Source: Psychrosphaera sp. B3R10
GTDB taxonomy: Bacteria; Pseudomonadota; Gammaproteobacteria; Enterobacterales; Alteromonadaceae
Reading direction: 5' to 3'
Assembly: GCF_018861025.1 (NCBI RefSeq)
Contig: NZ_JAHKQH010000026.1
Location: 1 to 64,000, forward strand
Length of the DNA stretch: 64,000 nucleotides
Shown here: positions 9,694-19,750 of the stretch, piece by piece
How positions within the stretch are numbered: the first letter of the stretch is position 1
Layout of the letters: each line of letters begins with the position of its first letter
Made by a program: the position numbers and the translations under genes
Notes under the pieces: generated by a model
The model's database searches: none
Told to the model about the DNA's origin: nothing
What the model saw: only the letters and a program-made list of their open reading frames with translations

Positions 9694-11130
9694 ATGAAAT
9701 ACGAATTTATTTTATCTAAACTTAGACCGTTTAGCCTGATTGTCGCCGCGATGTCGACACTTGCCATTACCGCGTGCAGTAGTGAGGATGAAGACACAGG
9801 CAGTGGTTATTTGATGATTTACAACGCCTCAAAAAATGCCCCCGACATCGAACTCGAAATAGAACAAGATGGCACCACCAGCTATTACACAGGTATTGCC
9901 TATAGCGAAGTTGCAGGTGCATTTTCATTAGATAGTGGCACTTACAATATTGACCTAAACATCAATACGACAAACAGTTTAGAAGAGCTAATATACCAGG
10001 GCGATACATCGATTTCTGATGAAGACGTTAATTTAATCGTTGTTGTTGGTGACATTAGTGCCCCGGAAATCATAAATTATTCGTTTGAATATGAAGACCC
10101 AGAAACAGAAGATGAACAATTTACCATTCGATTTTTAAATTTAAATGAAAGCAATGAAGACCTAAATGTATACTTATCGCTAAGCAGCCAAGCGTTCAGT
10201 GACGCTGTTCCGGCAAGTGCGCTAAGTTTCACCGAATTAAGCGAAAGCCAATATTTCGATGTAGACAACTACAAACTCTACATTGCAGATATAGATGGAA
10301 ACCTTGTATTTGAGTCTGACGAAATACCGTTTTTGTACACTAATCAGCAACTCATTGTCATAAAAGAAAACCCCGGTTCGACAAGTTCACCATTTACAAT
10401 TGACCGAATCACCAGTTCTGGCGGCGTGACAACGTACAACAGCATCAATTCAAGCACTGAATTACGAGTCTTTAATGCAATGGATAACAACGAGTTATTA
10501 GCCTCGTATAATGGCTCATTAGATTTCCATATTGGTGGTATCACTGATAGCCCTTTAATCGCTGACCTAAATCGCAGTGCATACAGTGACGTTAAAACCT
10601 TAGATTATGGGGATTATCGTATGGACATCACAGATCCAAATTCAACGGTCAAATTATCAAATAGCCAGATCTTGTCATTACCAACAAACAGTGACAAAAC
10701 CGTATTCTTTTATTTGACTGAGGTTGAAGAAGCTGACGATGGTGATGACGACACCGTAGAAGAAACAGAGTTATATGTAAACTCTCTAATCGCGAGCAAT
10801 AACGCCGTCGAAGGGTACTACCATCACGAAATCCAAGTAGTTAACTTTATTGAAGACTTCAGCAGTGTTACTGTTTATTTTGTGCCTAAAAACTCAACTA
10901 TTTCAACGACAGAACACAAAGCAATTAATACTCGAGCCATTGCAACTAAACAATCGCTTCCAAACGACGAATATGACGTATTTGTCATCGCCAAAGAAGG
11001 CGCTAGTGAAGTGTTATTAGCCAATACATCGTTTGAACTCACCTCAGATTCTAAAAATCAGTTTTTGGTAATCGAGCAGGAAGATAAAGACATTGATAAC
11101 TATATCGTCACTATGTTTAACCAAAACTAA
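9694..11130 (+). CDS. Predicted lipoprotein, DUF4397-like repeats (tentative)
   Basis: The start is taken at ATG 9694, which gives a clean signal peptide ending in lipobox ITAC about residue 29. A start at 9637 would add 19 residues before it. The mature protein of about 450 residues is acidic and beta-rich. It seems to contain several repeats of a fold that opens like YLMIYNASKNAPDIEL (also LRVFNAMDNNELL and IQVVNFIEDFSSV), a pattern that recalls DUF4397 domains. An Asp/Glu-rich stretch lies near residue 345. It is probably an outer-membrane or surface lipoprotein. The gene is monocistronic, flanked by hairpins on both sides. Function is unknown. Confidence 0.7.
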   Translation: MKYEFILSKLRPFSLIVAAMSTLAITACSSEDEDTGSGYLMIYNASKNAPDIELEIEQDGTTSYYTGIAYSEVAGAFSLDSGTYNIDLNINTTNSLEELIYQGDTSISDEDVNLIVVVGDISAPEIINYSFEYEDPETEDEQFTIRFLNLNESNEDLNVYLSLSSQAFSDAVPASALSFTELSESQYFDVDNYKLYIADIDGNLVFESDEIPFLYTNQQLIVIKENPGSTSSPFTIDRITSSGGVTTYNSINSSTELRVFNAMDNNELLASYNGSLDFHIGGITDSPLIADLNRSAYSDVKTLDYGDYRMDITDPNSTVKLSNSQILSLPTNSDKTVFFYLTEVEEADDGDDDTVEETELYVNSLIASNNAVEGYYHHEIQVVNFIEDFSSVTVYFVPKNSTISTTEHKAINTRAIATKQSLPNDEYDVFVIAKEGASEVLLANTSFELTSDSKNQFLVIEQEDKDIDNYIVTMFNQN

Positions 11131-11156
11131 TCGATAATTAATAACGTAAACTCATT

Positions 11157-11195
11157 ATATTTGCTGAATAGGATCGCGTTCTATTCAGCAAATAT
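11157..11195. terminator. Strong bidirectional hairpin between convergent genes
   Basis: A 15-bp perfect stem (11157-11171 with 11181-11195, core TTTGCTGAATAG) closes a 9-base loop. It lies between the convergent ends of the lipoprotein gene and the LytTR regulator gene, so it probably serves both. Confidence 0.6.
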
Positions 11196-11246
11196 CGCTA
11201 AAACTTACCTTTAATACATATGAAATTAAGCAAGGTACTAAACCAA

Positions 11247-11975
11247 CTATAACGCGAGCAGTGATTTAAACACGCTGGTTTGACGGCGAGATACGTCCAC
11301 TTTTGTTTCGCTATGCATTGTAAGCTCTAATCCCCCAGAACTGCAGAGCTCGACGTTCTTAATTTTAGTTAACTGCACAATATTCTGTCGACTCGCCCTA
11401 AAAAATTTATCGTTTGGCAAGCGCGGTTCAATTTGTGCCAATGTGCGATAAATCATAGGCTTTTTATCGTCAAAATACACTCGGGTGTAATTGCCCATCG
11501 CCTCAAAACGCTCCACTTGGTCCAATGTTATCAACCAACAACTATTACCATCTTTCACAAAAAATTGGCTATCTAACGTTAGGGGCGCTTCAAAAGTACG
11601 ATCCTTAGCCTCCGGTATATTGGCATTAGCAGTTCTAAATTTAGCACAAGCTTGTTCTAACCTTTTTTGTGTATAAGGTTTAAGCAAATAGTCAATTGCA
11701 TTTTGGTCAAACGCTTGTAGTGCGAACTCTTCAAAAGCCGTTGTAAAAATAACATAGGGAGCGATGGGTAACTGCGTTAAAAAATCAAACCCATTGCCAT
11801 CAGGCAAATCTACATCAAGAAAAACTAAGTCAGGTTGATGTTTTTCAAACACCTTCAGCGCTTGCTCTATATTTTCAGCTTCGGCGACGCAGGTAATGTA
11901 ATCAACCTTTTTTAATTGCGATTTAAGTTCCACCCTGGCCAGTCTGGAATCTTCAACAATAATCGCTTTAAACAT
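11247..11975 (-). CDS. LytTR family response regulator
   Basis: A 242-residue two-domain regulator. The N-terminal receiver domain has the acidic pair Glu8-Asp9 and the phosphoacceptor Asp54 (LVFLDVDLPDGNG). The C-terminal LytTR DNA-binding domain (about 140-240) contains RVYFDDKKPMIYRTL and FFRASRQNIVQL. It is encoded after and overlaps by 8 bases the sensor kinase gene, so they form a cognate pair of the LytS/LytR or YehU/YehT type. The target is unknown; the neighbouring exported hydrolase is a candidate only by position. Confidence 0.92.
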   Translation of the reverse strand: MFKAIIVEDSRLARVELKSQLKKVDYITCVAEAENIEQALKVFEKHQPDLVFLDVDLPDGNGFDFLTQLPIAPYVIFTTAFEEFALQAFDQNAIDYLLKPYTQKRLEQACAKFRTANANIPEAKDRTFEAPLTLDSQFFVKDGNSCWLITLDQVERFEAMGNYTRVYFDDKKPMIYRTLAQIEPRLPNDKFFRASRQNIVQLTKIKNVELCSSGGLELTMHSETKVDVSRRQTSVFKSLLAL

Positions 11976-13089
11976 TCGAACCTCCCACAGTGGAATTTAA
12001 ACTTAATGACAGTGGTAGTGTAATAACAGCAATAACGCCTTTTGAAGAAGGTTTTAAACTAAAACTAGCTTTGTCTGCATAAACCAAAAACAAACGCTGT
12101 TTAATATTGTTAATACCAACGCCTGTACTTGTGTTACTCGCCGTCGGAAACGTGCCACTATTCTCAACAGTTATTATCCACTGGCAATCATGTAATTTAC
12201 TCGTAATGACAACGTCTCCGCCCTGCTTTAACTTTCCAATGCCATGTTTGATCGCATTTTCTATCAGCAGTTGCAGGATCATTGGCGGTAACGACAAATT
12301 TAACGTGTCCGGTTCTAGGTCAAAATGAACTTGCAGCTTGTCTTCAAACTGCAATTTATTTAACGCGACATATTGTTTTACGACGTCAATTTCATCACAA
12401 AAGGGGATCAGCCGCTCTTTGTCAATTTGCATGGTATAACGCATCACCTCCGACAAATCCGCCAGCATATCGCGCGCTTTGTCGGCATCTTCTAAGATCA
12501 GTGCCCTAATATTATTAATCGCATTAAAAATAAAATGTGGATTAATCTGGCTAAGCAAGACATCTAGCTTTGCGACCTTCAGTGATTGTTCTAAAGAATT
12601 TTGCACTATTTGAGCATTTTTTAACTGTTGCTGATTTTTGAATATCACATACAAGGTTGACCAAACTAATATCAAAAACATTACCATGGGAGAACCGAGT
12701 AACAATTGTTGCCACAAATCTTTACTCTGCATGCCCCAAATTGCTTCTTGGTTAGGTAGAATAATTAGGGCAAATAACAACATCGTTAATGCCCCGCCAA
12801 CAATCGAGCCGCCAACGATATGGATAAAACTACTTGAAAGCTTCTTACCTTCTAACTGACGTCGGTAATACAGCCTTAAAATGCTAGTTATAATAAATAG
12901 GCAGATCCCTAAAACGACAGAATTAACCAACTCAGAAAAATGATAGTGGACGAAGTATTGACGTCCAGCTAAATTTATTAGCGTAAACAGCCCCCAACCA
13001 ACAATTTGAGTGAACCAAAACAAAATATGGGCATTTTTATCTGCTGATGGGTCAACGCCTTGCATTCTATCGTGTGAAGCTACTGTCAT
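11968..13089 (-). CDS. LytS/YehU-type membrane sensor histidine kinase
   Basis: A 373-residue sensor. About four transmembrane helices occupy roughly residues 25-165 with almost no periplasmic domain. A coiled linker follows, then a His_kinase dimerisation segment with phosphoacceptor His in SQINPHFIFNAINNIR (about residue 185). The HATPase domain contains LQLLIENAIKHG and GVGINNIKQRL. Its stop overlaps the LytTR regulator start. The small membrane domain suggests that it senses a membrane or membrane-permeant signal. The ligand cannot be read from the sequence. Confidence 0.9.
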   Translation of the reverse strand: MTVASHDRMQGVDPSADKNAHILFWFTQIVGWGLFTLINLAGRQYFVHYHFSELVNSVVLGICLFIITSILRLYYRRQLEGKKLSSSFIHIVGGSIVGGALTMLLFALIILPNQEAIWGMQSKDLWQQLLLGSPMVMFLILVWSTLYVIFKNQQQLKNAQIVQNSLEQSLKVAKLDVLLSQINPHFIFNAINNIRALILEDADKARDMLADLSEVMRYTMQIDKERLIPFCDEIDVVKQYVALNKLQFEDKLQVHFDLEPDTLNLSLPPMILQLLIENAIKHGIGKLKQGGDVVITSKLHDCQWIITVENSGTFPTASNTSTGVGINNIKQRLFLVYADKASFSLKPSSKGVIAVITLPLSLSLNSTVGGSNV

Positions 13090-13205
13090 TATTTACCTTA
13101 TTCTGCTCGATTTCATCTATCGGTTCTTATTTACCATGTGTGGTAAAAGTCTATTTATATCGGCTTATTAGACTGATGCAAAAAGAAAAACTGATAATCA
13201 ATAAG

Positions 13206-14564
13206 TTATCTATTGGTTAACAACCATTGAACAATATCACGACTTACCTGCTCCGAAAACGTTATGTCGATATTGCCGTATTCTTCCGGCAACCCCGTTT
13301 TTGCTGGTTGAAATAAATGATTTAATCCAGGGTAAATTTTAGTGGTTAACAAATCGGGTTTTACAGATTGTTGAATTCCTTCAATATTTTGTTTTGGTAA
13401 CACTTGTGAATCCAATCCTCCATTTAACGCTAACATCGGGATATCGACTTGTGTAAGGTAAATTTGGGGGTCGGATTTAACAAAGTATTGGAACCAAGGT
13501 GATGTTAGTTGTGTTGCCTGAGCATTGGCCTGAGCCTCTGGAATGTCATGTTTTAATAGCAATGTAATGAGTGCTTCTTTAGAAATACCTGCAACAACAG
13601 CATTGATTATTTCTTTTTGAATTTTATCGTCTTTGGTTAACTTATCGTCGTCCATACCCCGTAATTTTTGAATATAATAGGATTGGTCAATGATAATTTG
13701 AGCTCCAGTTGTCCCCGGCCCTGCAAGGCTAACAAAAAAGTCGACTTTGGCATTATTTGCAGTCGCTATTGCGCCAATTAACCCACCTTCACTGTGGCCA
13801 ACAAATCCAATTTTACCGAAGTTACGTTTGCCATATTCTCTAAGAAACTGATATGCCGCATTTGCGTCACTAGCAAAGTCTTCGCTGGTTGCGTTTGCAT
13901 AATCACCTTCAGACTCCCCTACACCTCTGTCGTCATACCTTAAAACAGCAATGCCTTGTCGTGTTAACTGATCTGCCAGTACCGCAAATATTTTGTGGCC
14001 AAAAACGTCGGCATCTCGTGTTGTAGGCCCCGAGCCTGACAATAAAATTGTCGTATATTTAATCAATCCTTTGGGATACGTTAATGTACCAGCAAGCTTG
14101 TGTCCGCCGCTGCCATTTACAAACTGAACTTGCTCAACTTGGTAAGGTACGTCGCCTACAACGTCTTGAACTTTACGTTGACGTTCTACAGTCTTAATTG
14201 CAGGTACTAGGTTTAATGGTGCCTTAAACGCACCTTGTTCATATGTCCCGATAATTTTTTTATCTTTTAAAGTCCCGTCATAGGTTATTTGAGCCATATC
14301 CATCGCTAAGGAAATTTGTCCATTTATATAGCTCATGTTATTAAACGGCAAGCCAAATTGCTGTTGCTCTGGTATATCAATTGTTGCTATATAACCGTCG
14401 GATGTTTGCTTAAAATGAAAAATCAAATCCATCGATTTTTCCGGAGTTATAGTCAACGTCCCCTGCCAGCTGCCAGCAACGTCATTACTTTTTGTTGAAT
14501 TAGCTGAGCTGACATGGGTTAACAACACACATACCAAAATAAAAATTAGAGTTAACGGCTTCAT
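13206..14564 (-). CDS. Exported alpha/beta hydrolase
   Basis: A 452-residue protein with a signal peptide (about 1-22), then a small beta-rich domain (about 28-130, opening SWQGTLTI), then an alpha/beta-hydrolase fold. The nucleophile Ser is in GHSEGG near residue 258, the oxyanion loop is LLSGSGPT, and the catalytic His is likely in PGLNHLFQ near the C-terminus. Such two-domain proteins are usually annotated as serine aminopeptidase/alpha-beta hydrolase family, probably periplasmic esterases or peptidases. It stands alone, 117 bases before the sensor kinase start and on the same strand. The substrate is unknown. Confidence 0.85.
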   Translation of the reverse strand: MKPLTLIFILVCVLLTHVSSANSTKSNDVAGSWQGTLTITPEKSMDLIFHFKQTSDGYIATIDIPEQQQFGLPFNNMSYINGQISLAMDMAQITYDGTLKDKKIIGTYEQGAFKAPLNLVPAIKTVERQRKVQDVVGDVPYQVEQVQFVNGSGGHKLAGTLTYPKGLIKYTTILLSGSGPTTRDADVFGHKIFAVLADQLTRQGIAVLRYDDRGVGESEGDYANATSEDFASDANAAYQFLREYGKRNFGKIGFVGHSEGGLIGAIATANNAKVDFFVSLAGPGTTGAQIIIDQSYYIQKLRGMDDDKLTKDDKIQKEIINAVVAGISKEALITLLLKHDIPEAQANAQATQLTSPWFQYFVKSDPQIYLTQVDIPMLALNGGLDSQVLPKQNIEGIQQSVKPDLLTTKIYPGLNHLFQPAKTGLPEEYGNIDITFSEQVSRDIVQWLLTNR

Positions 14565-14887
14565 TTCCTTTTCCTTCTGTCATTTACACTTTCAATAACC
14601 ATCGGGTAGATGACTATTGCTGCTTTTAATCTAAGCATGACTATATCGAATTGAATGACGCTAAATTGAAAAACTATCGCAGTGGTTAATTTTCTATGTA
14701 AACGGTATTTTGGAAATAAATAAGCGAACACTGAATATACTTTGAACAATATATTTGAATGGTTAAACACTTTCTATAAGGAATTTGTCGAGTTCTGGTC
14801 ATAGTTAAAAACAGGACCAATAACACTAGGCATGTTGACTGACGCAACTGTTAAAACTGCAGATATGAATAAAGATAAAGACTAATA
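14565..14887. other. Intergenic region, no feature found
   Basis: A 323-base AT-rich gap between the alpha/beta hydrolase and ycgN. It must hold the hydrolase promoter. A 69-codon minus-strand frame here has no family resemblance and no good ribosome site, and I see no hairpin or repeat. Confidence 0.5.
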
Positions 14888-15394
14888 TTAGTCTTTATCG
14901 TTTAACGGCCACAATACAATGTAATCTTCGTATTGGTCTTCATCAACCATATCATCAAACATTACTTTTCCCCGCACCGACATACCGGCTTGGTGCATTT
15001 TTGCTTTACGTCCTTTGTTTAGCAGCGGATGCCAACTAGGAACGCCTCGGCCTTCGGCGATTCTTCGGTAGGTGCAACTCGACGGCATGTAAAATATCTG
15101 ATCCAAATTGTCCTGCGTTAGCTGCACACAACTCGGAACCAACACCGTACGTTTTTCATAGACCTTGCATTCACATTTTTTGTCATTGAGATAACGACAA
15201 GCAACTGACGTAAAGTGCAATTGCTCTTCCTCCGACATGTGCTGAGTGTCAACCATATCATCAGCACTGTCGTCGTCTATCAACTTATGCAAACAACACT
15301 TAGCGCAACCATCACAAAGGGATTCCCATTCGCTGCGGCTCATTTGCTCTAGGGTTTTGGTTTCCCAAAAAGGCGTACTTTTTTCTTTTGTCAT
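14888..15394 (-). CDS. ycgN: YcgN family cysteine-cluster protein
   Basis: A small cytoplasmic protein of the UPF0260/YcgN family, 168 residues from ATG 15394 (MTKEKSTPFWETKTL). A start 8 codons upstream is less typical. It has many conserved Cys, including CDGCAKCC near residue 30 and CxYLNDKKCECKVY near residue 85. This suggests binding of zinc or an iron-sulfur cluster, which is unproven. It lies in the conserved block rnd-ycgL-(mltB-like)-ycgN. Its biochemical role is not established. Confidence 0.88.
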   Translation of the reverse strand: MTKEKSTPFWETKTLEQMSRSEWESLCDGCAKCCLHKLIDDDSADDMVDTQHMSEEEQLHFTSVACRYLNDKKCECKVYEKRTVLVPSCVQLTQDNLDQIFYMPSSCTYRRIAEGRGVPSWHPLLNKGRKAKMHQAGMSVRGKVMFDDMVDEDQYEDYIVLWPLNDKD

Positions 15395-15445
15395 GTTATA
15401 GGTATAACCAATTTGCAACGTCGTGTTTCGAGATCATAACTGTCA

Positions 15446-16477
15446 TTAACTCTTTGGAACTGGACTTGGGTAGCCGATACGATCTGCTAAATACCCTACA
15501 GAGGTCACAAAATAATACGACCGGTTCCAGTGCATTAACGACTTATAGTTATCATAGGCTAAATACATACGCCCTTTAGCGTCATCCGGCATGATTAGCG
15601 CTGCGGTAACATTAACATCCGGCAATTCGCGACCGTCCATACGAGTAATGCCAAGTTTACGCCATTGTGATAAAGGTTTTTCTGCAGACTTGAAATTCTT
15701 TAACCACTGGCCTAAACCTCTGCTGCCTTTAGGCATAATCAACTCTTTGTCAAAGCCTTCTGGTAACAATACCTGGCGGCCCCACGTCTTATTGTTATCC
15801 CAACCTTCTTGTTTTAGATAATTGGCAACCGATGCAAATACGTCTGCTTTGTTCGTCCAGATGTCTTTTTTACCGTCGTTGTCACCATCTGCGGCATACG
15901 CCAAAAATGAGGTTGGTATAAATTGGCATTGACCCATTGCGCCAGCCCAAGAGCCCACAAATTTGTCTTTAGGAATGTGACCTTGTTTTAGAATTTCTAA
16001 TGAAGCAAATAACTGCTTTTTGAAAAAAGATTCGCGTCGTCCGTCATAAGCTAAAGTAGTCACCGAATCGATTATTGGCATCTTTCCTTGGATGCGACCA
16101 AAATTGGTTTCAAGGGCCCACAGCGAAACGATAAATCGAGGTTGAACACCATACTGTTTAGACACTTTTTCTAGCAGAGGTAAGTTGTCGACATATGCTT
16201 CACGTGCTTTTTTAACTTTCCATTCTGGAACACGTTTTGGTAAATACGTATCTAAGGTTTCGATAAACTCCGGCTGATTTTTATCCGCTTTAACCGCACG
16301 TTGCAAATACTTAACATTTGCAAAGCTGTCATTAATAAATTCAGCTTCATAACCTTTTTCAACAGCTTCTTGCTTAAGCTTGTTAACGTACTGCTCAAAG
16401 GTCGGTTTATCTGCTGCGTTGAGGGTAAAAACAGGAATCGAAAATAATAGTCCTGTGAAAATTGTTTTTAATCTCAT
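15446..16477 (-). CDS. MltB-type lytic murein transglycosylase
   Basis: A 343-residue exported enzyme that cleaves peptidoglycan glycan strands to give 1,6-anhydromuramyl ends. It has a signal peptide (about 1-21, no lipobox, so soluble periplasmic rather than the lipidated MltB). The catalytic Glu is in WALETNFGRIQGK near residue 125. GAMGQCQFIPTSFLAYAADGDNDGKKD is split here by its motif parts: GAMGQCQFIPTSF near residue 190, followed by an Asp-rich loop (DGDNDG) like the EF-hand-type calcium loop of the Slt35 family. It sits 12 bases after ycgL in the same direction. Confidence 0.92.
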   Translation of the reverse strand: MRLKTIFTGLLFSIPVFTLNAADKPTFEQYVNKLKQEAVEKGYEAEFINDSFANVKYLQRAVKADKNQPEFIETLDTYLPKRVPEWKVKKAREAYVDNLPLLEKVSKQYGVQPRFIVSLWALETNFGRIQGKMPIIDSVTTLAYDGRRESFFKKQLFASLEILKQGHIPKDKFVGSWAGAMGQCQFIPTSFLAYAADGDNDGKKDIWTNKADVFASVANYLKQEGWDNNKTWGRQVLLPEGFDKELIMPKGSRGLGQWLKNFKSAEKPLSQWRKLGITRMDGRELPDVNVTAALIMPDDAKGRMYLAYDNYKSLMHWNRSYYFVTSVGYLADRIGYPSPVPKS

Positions 16478-16489
16478 GTTGTTTCCTTG

Positions 16490-16783
16490 TTAGTTTTTTT
16501 CAGGCTCCTGATAACCCATATTTGCCTTATGAGTTTCTAATAGGTTTTCCTGTGGTGGTGGGATCTGCAAGTAAAACCCGTTTTCTTGAATCTCGTTTTT
16601 TACTTTTGTTAAATCGGCTTGCCCCAATTTCTGACGTTTATCCAAGTCCATCGTCATAACGAGTGTTGGTGGACCCATTATTGCCATTAACGGCTCAGGA
16701 ACTCTAGAAAAATCGTCAGCTTTTTCAACATATAAAAATGTCTCTGCTTTTTTCGAGCTTTTATATACGGTACATAGTTGCAA
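16490..16783 (-). CDS. ycgL: YcgL domain-containing protein
   Basis: A 97-residue protein of the YcgL (DUF709) family, recognised by TFLYVEKADDFSRVPEPLM, NGFYLQIPPP and ENLLETHK. The start appears to be TTG at 16783, giving MQLCTVYKSSKK, which aligns with the family N-terminus. No in-frame ATG is available nearby, and GGAG lies upstream. Genomic linkage with rnd is conserved. The cellular role is unknown. Confidence 0.9.
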   Translation of the reverse strand: MQLCTVYKSSKKAETFLYVEKADDFSRVPEPLMAIMGPPTLVMTMDLDKRQKLGQADLTKVKNEIQENGFYLQIPPPQENLLETHKANMGYQEPEKN

Positions 16784-16821
16784 TGTATTACCTACTCCTG
16801 AATCTATTTGTTTAGCGTAAA

Positions 16822-17979
16822 TCAGTCGTTTAAATCAACTTGTGCAAACGACTTATCCCACGTATTTAATGCTTCTGCCAATATTTCACTGCGCCAAGAC
16901 GCAATAAAGTCTGGGGTTTCCGCGTGAGGCAGTTGCCATTTCCACTTAATCCACTGATTTAGCTGCTTTTTAGTTGCCAACATTTCAATTGGCAACTTAT
17001 GTTTTTCACCCGCTTTGGTTAGCGCTTGCTTTAATTGTTTATATGCTTGTTTGTAAATAGGATAATCAGTCAAACGTGGCACTTTTTGAGGACACTCTTC
17101 CAATGGGATGGCTTTACCGCGCTCAACACATGTCATTATTGCATTACCGTGCAATCTAATTTCGTGCGGATTTATCCCCGGAATTGCTTTTAAGCTGGCT
17201 AAGTCACTTGGTCGCTTCTGTGCAATAGCAAATAAACTTGCATCTTTAACAACAAAACCTAGTGCCAAGTTACGTTTCTTCGCCATATCTAATCGCCATG
17301 AACATAGCTCTTGTAATATTGCCAATTCACGAGGTTTAAGCTGCCAACAATTTCCAAAATCGAGATACAACAAATCAAGATTTTTAGGTTGGCTTTTGAG
17401 CTCAACTTTATAGTTTGCTTCGGCCAAATTAAATTGGTCAATGCCTTGTTGTTGAAGTTTTTCACTAAGCTTATGATACAAAGGTAAGAGGTATTTAACA
17501 TCATTTGCAGCATATTCAAGTTGTTGTGGCGACAATGGACGCTTAAGCCAGTTTGTGCGGGCTTCACCTTTATCCAATTCAATTCCAACTTCTTGCAAAA
17601 CAGATGCACCAAAGCCCAGCACTTTACCTTGAAATAAGAACTGGCCAGCAATTTGTGTATCAAATAATGGCTTGGGCATCCGGTTGGAATAAATTTTAAA
17701 CACTTCCAAATCTTCATGGCAAGAATGCAATACTTTGACAATTTTCTCATTAGTCAAAAGCTGCCAAAAAGGTTCTAAATCTAAATCGACAAGAGGGTCG
17801 ATTAACACGAGGGACTTGCCGTCAAATGCTTGAATTAAACCAAGGTCCGCATTAAGTGTACGAGTTCGAACAAACTCCGTATCTAGCGCTAACACAGGTG
17901 CTTCACTTGCTTGCTCACAAAATTCATTTAACGAATTTTGGTCATCTATATATAAATATTCTTTTTCTTGAGTCGTCAA
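16822..17979 (-). CDS. rnd: Ribonuclease D
   Basis: A 3'-5' exoribonuclease that trims tRNA precursors and other stable RNAs. The DEDD catalytic motifs are visible: LDTEFVRTRT near residue 33, HSCHEDLEVF near residue 85, and YAANDVKYLLPLY near residue 155. A HRDC domain follows (about 210-290). The length of 385 fits. The start is TTG 17979; an in-frame TAA just upstream rules out an earlier start. A terminator for fadD separates it from the gene upstream. Confidence 0.94.
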   Translation of the reverse strand: MTTQEKEYLYIDDQNSLNEFCEQASEAPVLALDTEFVRTRTLNADLGLIQAFDGKSLVLIDPLVDLDLEPFWQLLTNEKIVKVLHSCHEDLEVFKIYSNRMPKPLFDTQIAGQFLFQGKVLGFGASVLQEVGIELDKGEARTNWLKRPLSPQQLEYAANDVKYLLPLYHKLSEKLQQQGIDQFNLAEANYKVELKSQPKNLDLLYLDFGNCWQLKPRELAILQELCSWRLDMAKKRNLALGFVVKDASLFAIAQKRPSDLASLKAIPGINPHEIRLHGNAIMTCVERGKAIPLEECPQKVPRLTDYPIYKQAYKQLKQALTKAGEKHKLPIEMLATKKQLNQWIKWKWQLPHAETPDFIASWRSEILAEALNTWDKSFAQVDLND

Positions 17980-18026
17980 TCTAATAACCGCTTAATAAAC
18001 GCTTTAAATCACTCACCAATAAAACA

Positions 18027-18054
18027 AAAAAAGCTGGCAATCGCCAGCTTTTTT
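18027..18054 (-). terminator. Rho-independent terminator of fadD
   Basis: AAGCTGGC/GCCAGCTT stem with a 4-base loop, followed on the minus strand by a run of T. It lies 14 bases past the fadD stop and before rnd. Confidence 0.85.
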
Positions 18055-18067
18055 AAGAGAATTATCG

Positions 18068-19750
18068 TTAACTCTCTTTTAGTTTTCGGCGAAGTATCTT
18101 ACCGACATTAGTTTTCGGTAATTCGGTTCTGAATTCTATCAGTTTGGGTACTTTATATCCCGTTAATCTTTCACGGCAATGGGAAATTATCGTCTCTTCG
18201 TCTAAGTTAGGGTCTTTCTTAACAACAAAAATCTTAACTAGTTCACCACAAGACTCATTCGGAACGCCTACTGCAGCGCATTCTAATACGCCGTCAAGGG
18301 TTGCCACAACGTCTTCAATTTCGTTTGGAAATACATTAAAGCCAGACACTAAGATCATGTCTTTTTTACGGTCAACTATATATAACAACCCTTCTTTATC
18401 TATCTTTGCTATATCACCTGTTGCAAACCAGCCTTCATGCATAACTTCATCAGTCGCGTCTTGCCGACCTAAATAACCTTTCATTACTTGCGGGCCTTTG
18501 ACCCATAGTTCGCCAGCTTCTCCCGGTGCGACATCTTCACCTTCATCGGAAACTAATCTAATATCCGTAGACGGAGCTGGGACACCGATACTGCCCGTAT
18601 AACGTCCAATGTTATAAGGCACAAAAGAAACTACAGGTGCACATTCAGTAAGGCCATAACCTTCAAGTAAGTCGCACTTAGTGACATCTAACCAACGCTC
18701 GGCCACTGCTCGTTGTACTGCCATACCACCACCAATACTAAGACGTAATGATGAAAAGTCGAGCTCTTTAAAACCGGGCGTGTTTAGCAACCCATTAAAC
18801 AAAGTATTAACACCGCTTATGGCCGTAAACGGATATTTACCTAATTCTTTTACAAAACCTGGCATATCTCGTGGATTGGTAATAAGCAGGTTGGTGCCAC
18901 CAAATTTAACAAATAAAAGGCAATTCGCTGTTAACGCAAAGATATGATAAAGCGGCAGTGCTGTAACTATAGTATCTTCGCCTTCAACCAAACACGCTTT
19001 CATCAATGCAGAAACTTGTTCTAAATTAGCCACCATATTGCGATGCGTTAACATTGCGCCTTTAGACACGCCTGTCGTACCACCGGTATACTGCAAAAAT
19101 GCAATATCATCGCCAGTTAATTCGACGTGTTGTAACGTCGATTGAGCACCTTGTGAAAGAACGTCATTAAATTTAATAGCAGCGGGTAACTGAAAAGCCG
19201 GGACCATCTTTTTCACACGTTTAACAACAAAGTTAACAACATGCCCTTTAAGGCCTAACATATCGCCCATTTTTGTTAGGATCACATGTTTTACGGGGGT
19301 GTTAGCTATAACTTGCTCTAACGTGTTAGCAAAATTATCAACAATAACTATCGCCTTTGCGGCACTGTCGATGAGTTGATGCTCAAGTTCACGTGGGGTA
19401 TACAATGGATTGACGTTGACGACAATACCACCCGCACGATGCACACCTAACAAAGCGACAGGATACTGTAATAAATTAGGCATCATTAATGCGACAGCAT
19501 CACCTTTTTGGATCCCAAGAGTATTTTGCAAATATGAAGCAAACGAATTGGCCGCGGTATCTAGTTCATCGTAAGTTAGCTCGCCGCCCATATTGATAAA
19601 AGCAGTTTTACTTCCAAACTTTTTAATACTTTGAGCAAAAATATCAACCAATGAATCATAATGATTAGGATCAATTTCAGATGGGACATTTTCAGGGTAT
19701 TTTTTAAGCCAAACTTTTTCCAAAAGAGTACTCCAAGTAATTGTTCGCAT
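18068..19750 (-). CDS. fadD: Long-chain acyl-CoA ligase
   Basis: FadD activates imported long-chain fatty acids to acyl-CoA with ATP. The AMP-binding motif [13 protein letters not shown] is near residue 215. [26 protein letters not shown] and the hinge/FACS signature [22 protein letters not shown] follow in order, with the catalytic Lys near the C-terminus ([11 protein letters not shown]). The start is set at ATG 19750 ([19 protein letters not shown]), giving 560 residues like E. coli FadD. A longer reading from 19888 has an unlikely 46-residue prefix. It appears monocistronic. Confidence 0.94.
   Translation of the reverse strand: MRTITWSTLLEKVWLKKYPENVPSEIDPNHYDSLVDIFAQSIKKFGSKTAFINMGGELTYDELDTAANSFASYLQNTLGIQKGDAVALMMPNLLQYPVALLGVHRAGGIVVNVNPLYTPRELEHQLIDSAAKAIVIVDNFANTLEQVIANTPVKHVILTKMGDMLGLKGHVVNFVVKRVKKMVPAFQLPAAIKFNDVLSQGAQSTLQHVELTGDDIAFLQYTGGTTGVSKGAMLTHRNMVANLEQVSALMKACLVEGEDTIVTALPLYHIFALTANCLLFVKFGGTNLLITNPRDMPGFVKELGKYPFTAISGVNTLFNGLLNTPGFKELDFSSLRLSIGGGMAVQRAVAERWLDVTKCDLLEGYGLTECAPVVSFVPYNIGRYTGSIGVPAPSTDIRLVSDEGEDVAPGEAGELWVKGPQVMKGYLGRQDATDEVMHEGWFATGDIAKIDKEGLLYIVDRKKDMILVSGFNVFPNEIEDVVATLDGVLECAAVGVPNESCGELVKIFVVKKDPNLDEETIISHCRERLTGYKVPKLIEFRTELPKTNVGKILRRKLKES

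Noticed and set aside
14561-14770. A 69-codon minus-strand frame upstream of the exported hydrolase
   Set aside because: No ribosome site of note, no family pattern, and overlap with the hydrolase start; better read as promoter DNA.
17289-17750. A 153-codon minus-strand frame inside rnd
   Set aside because: It overlaps the conserved exonuclease domain of rnd in another frame; a shadow frame.
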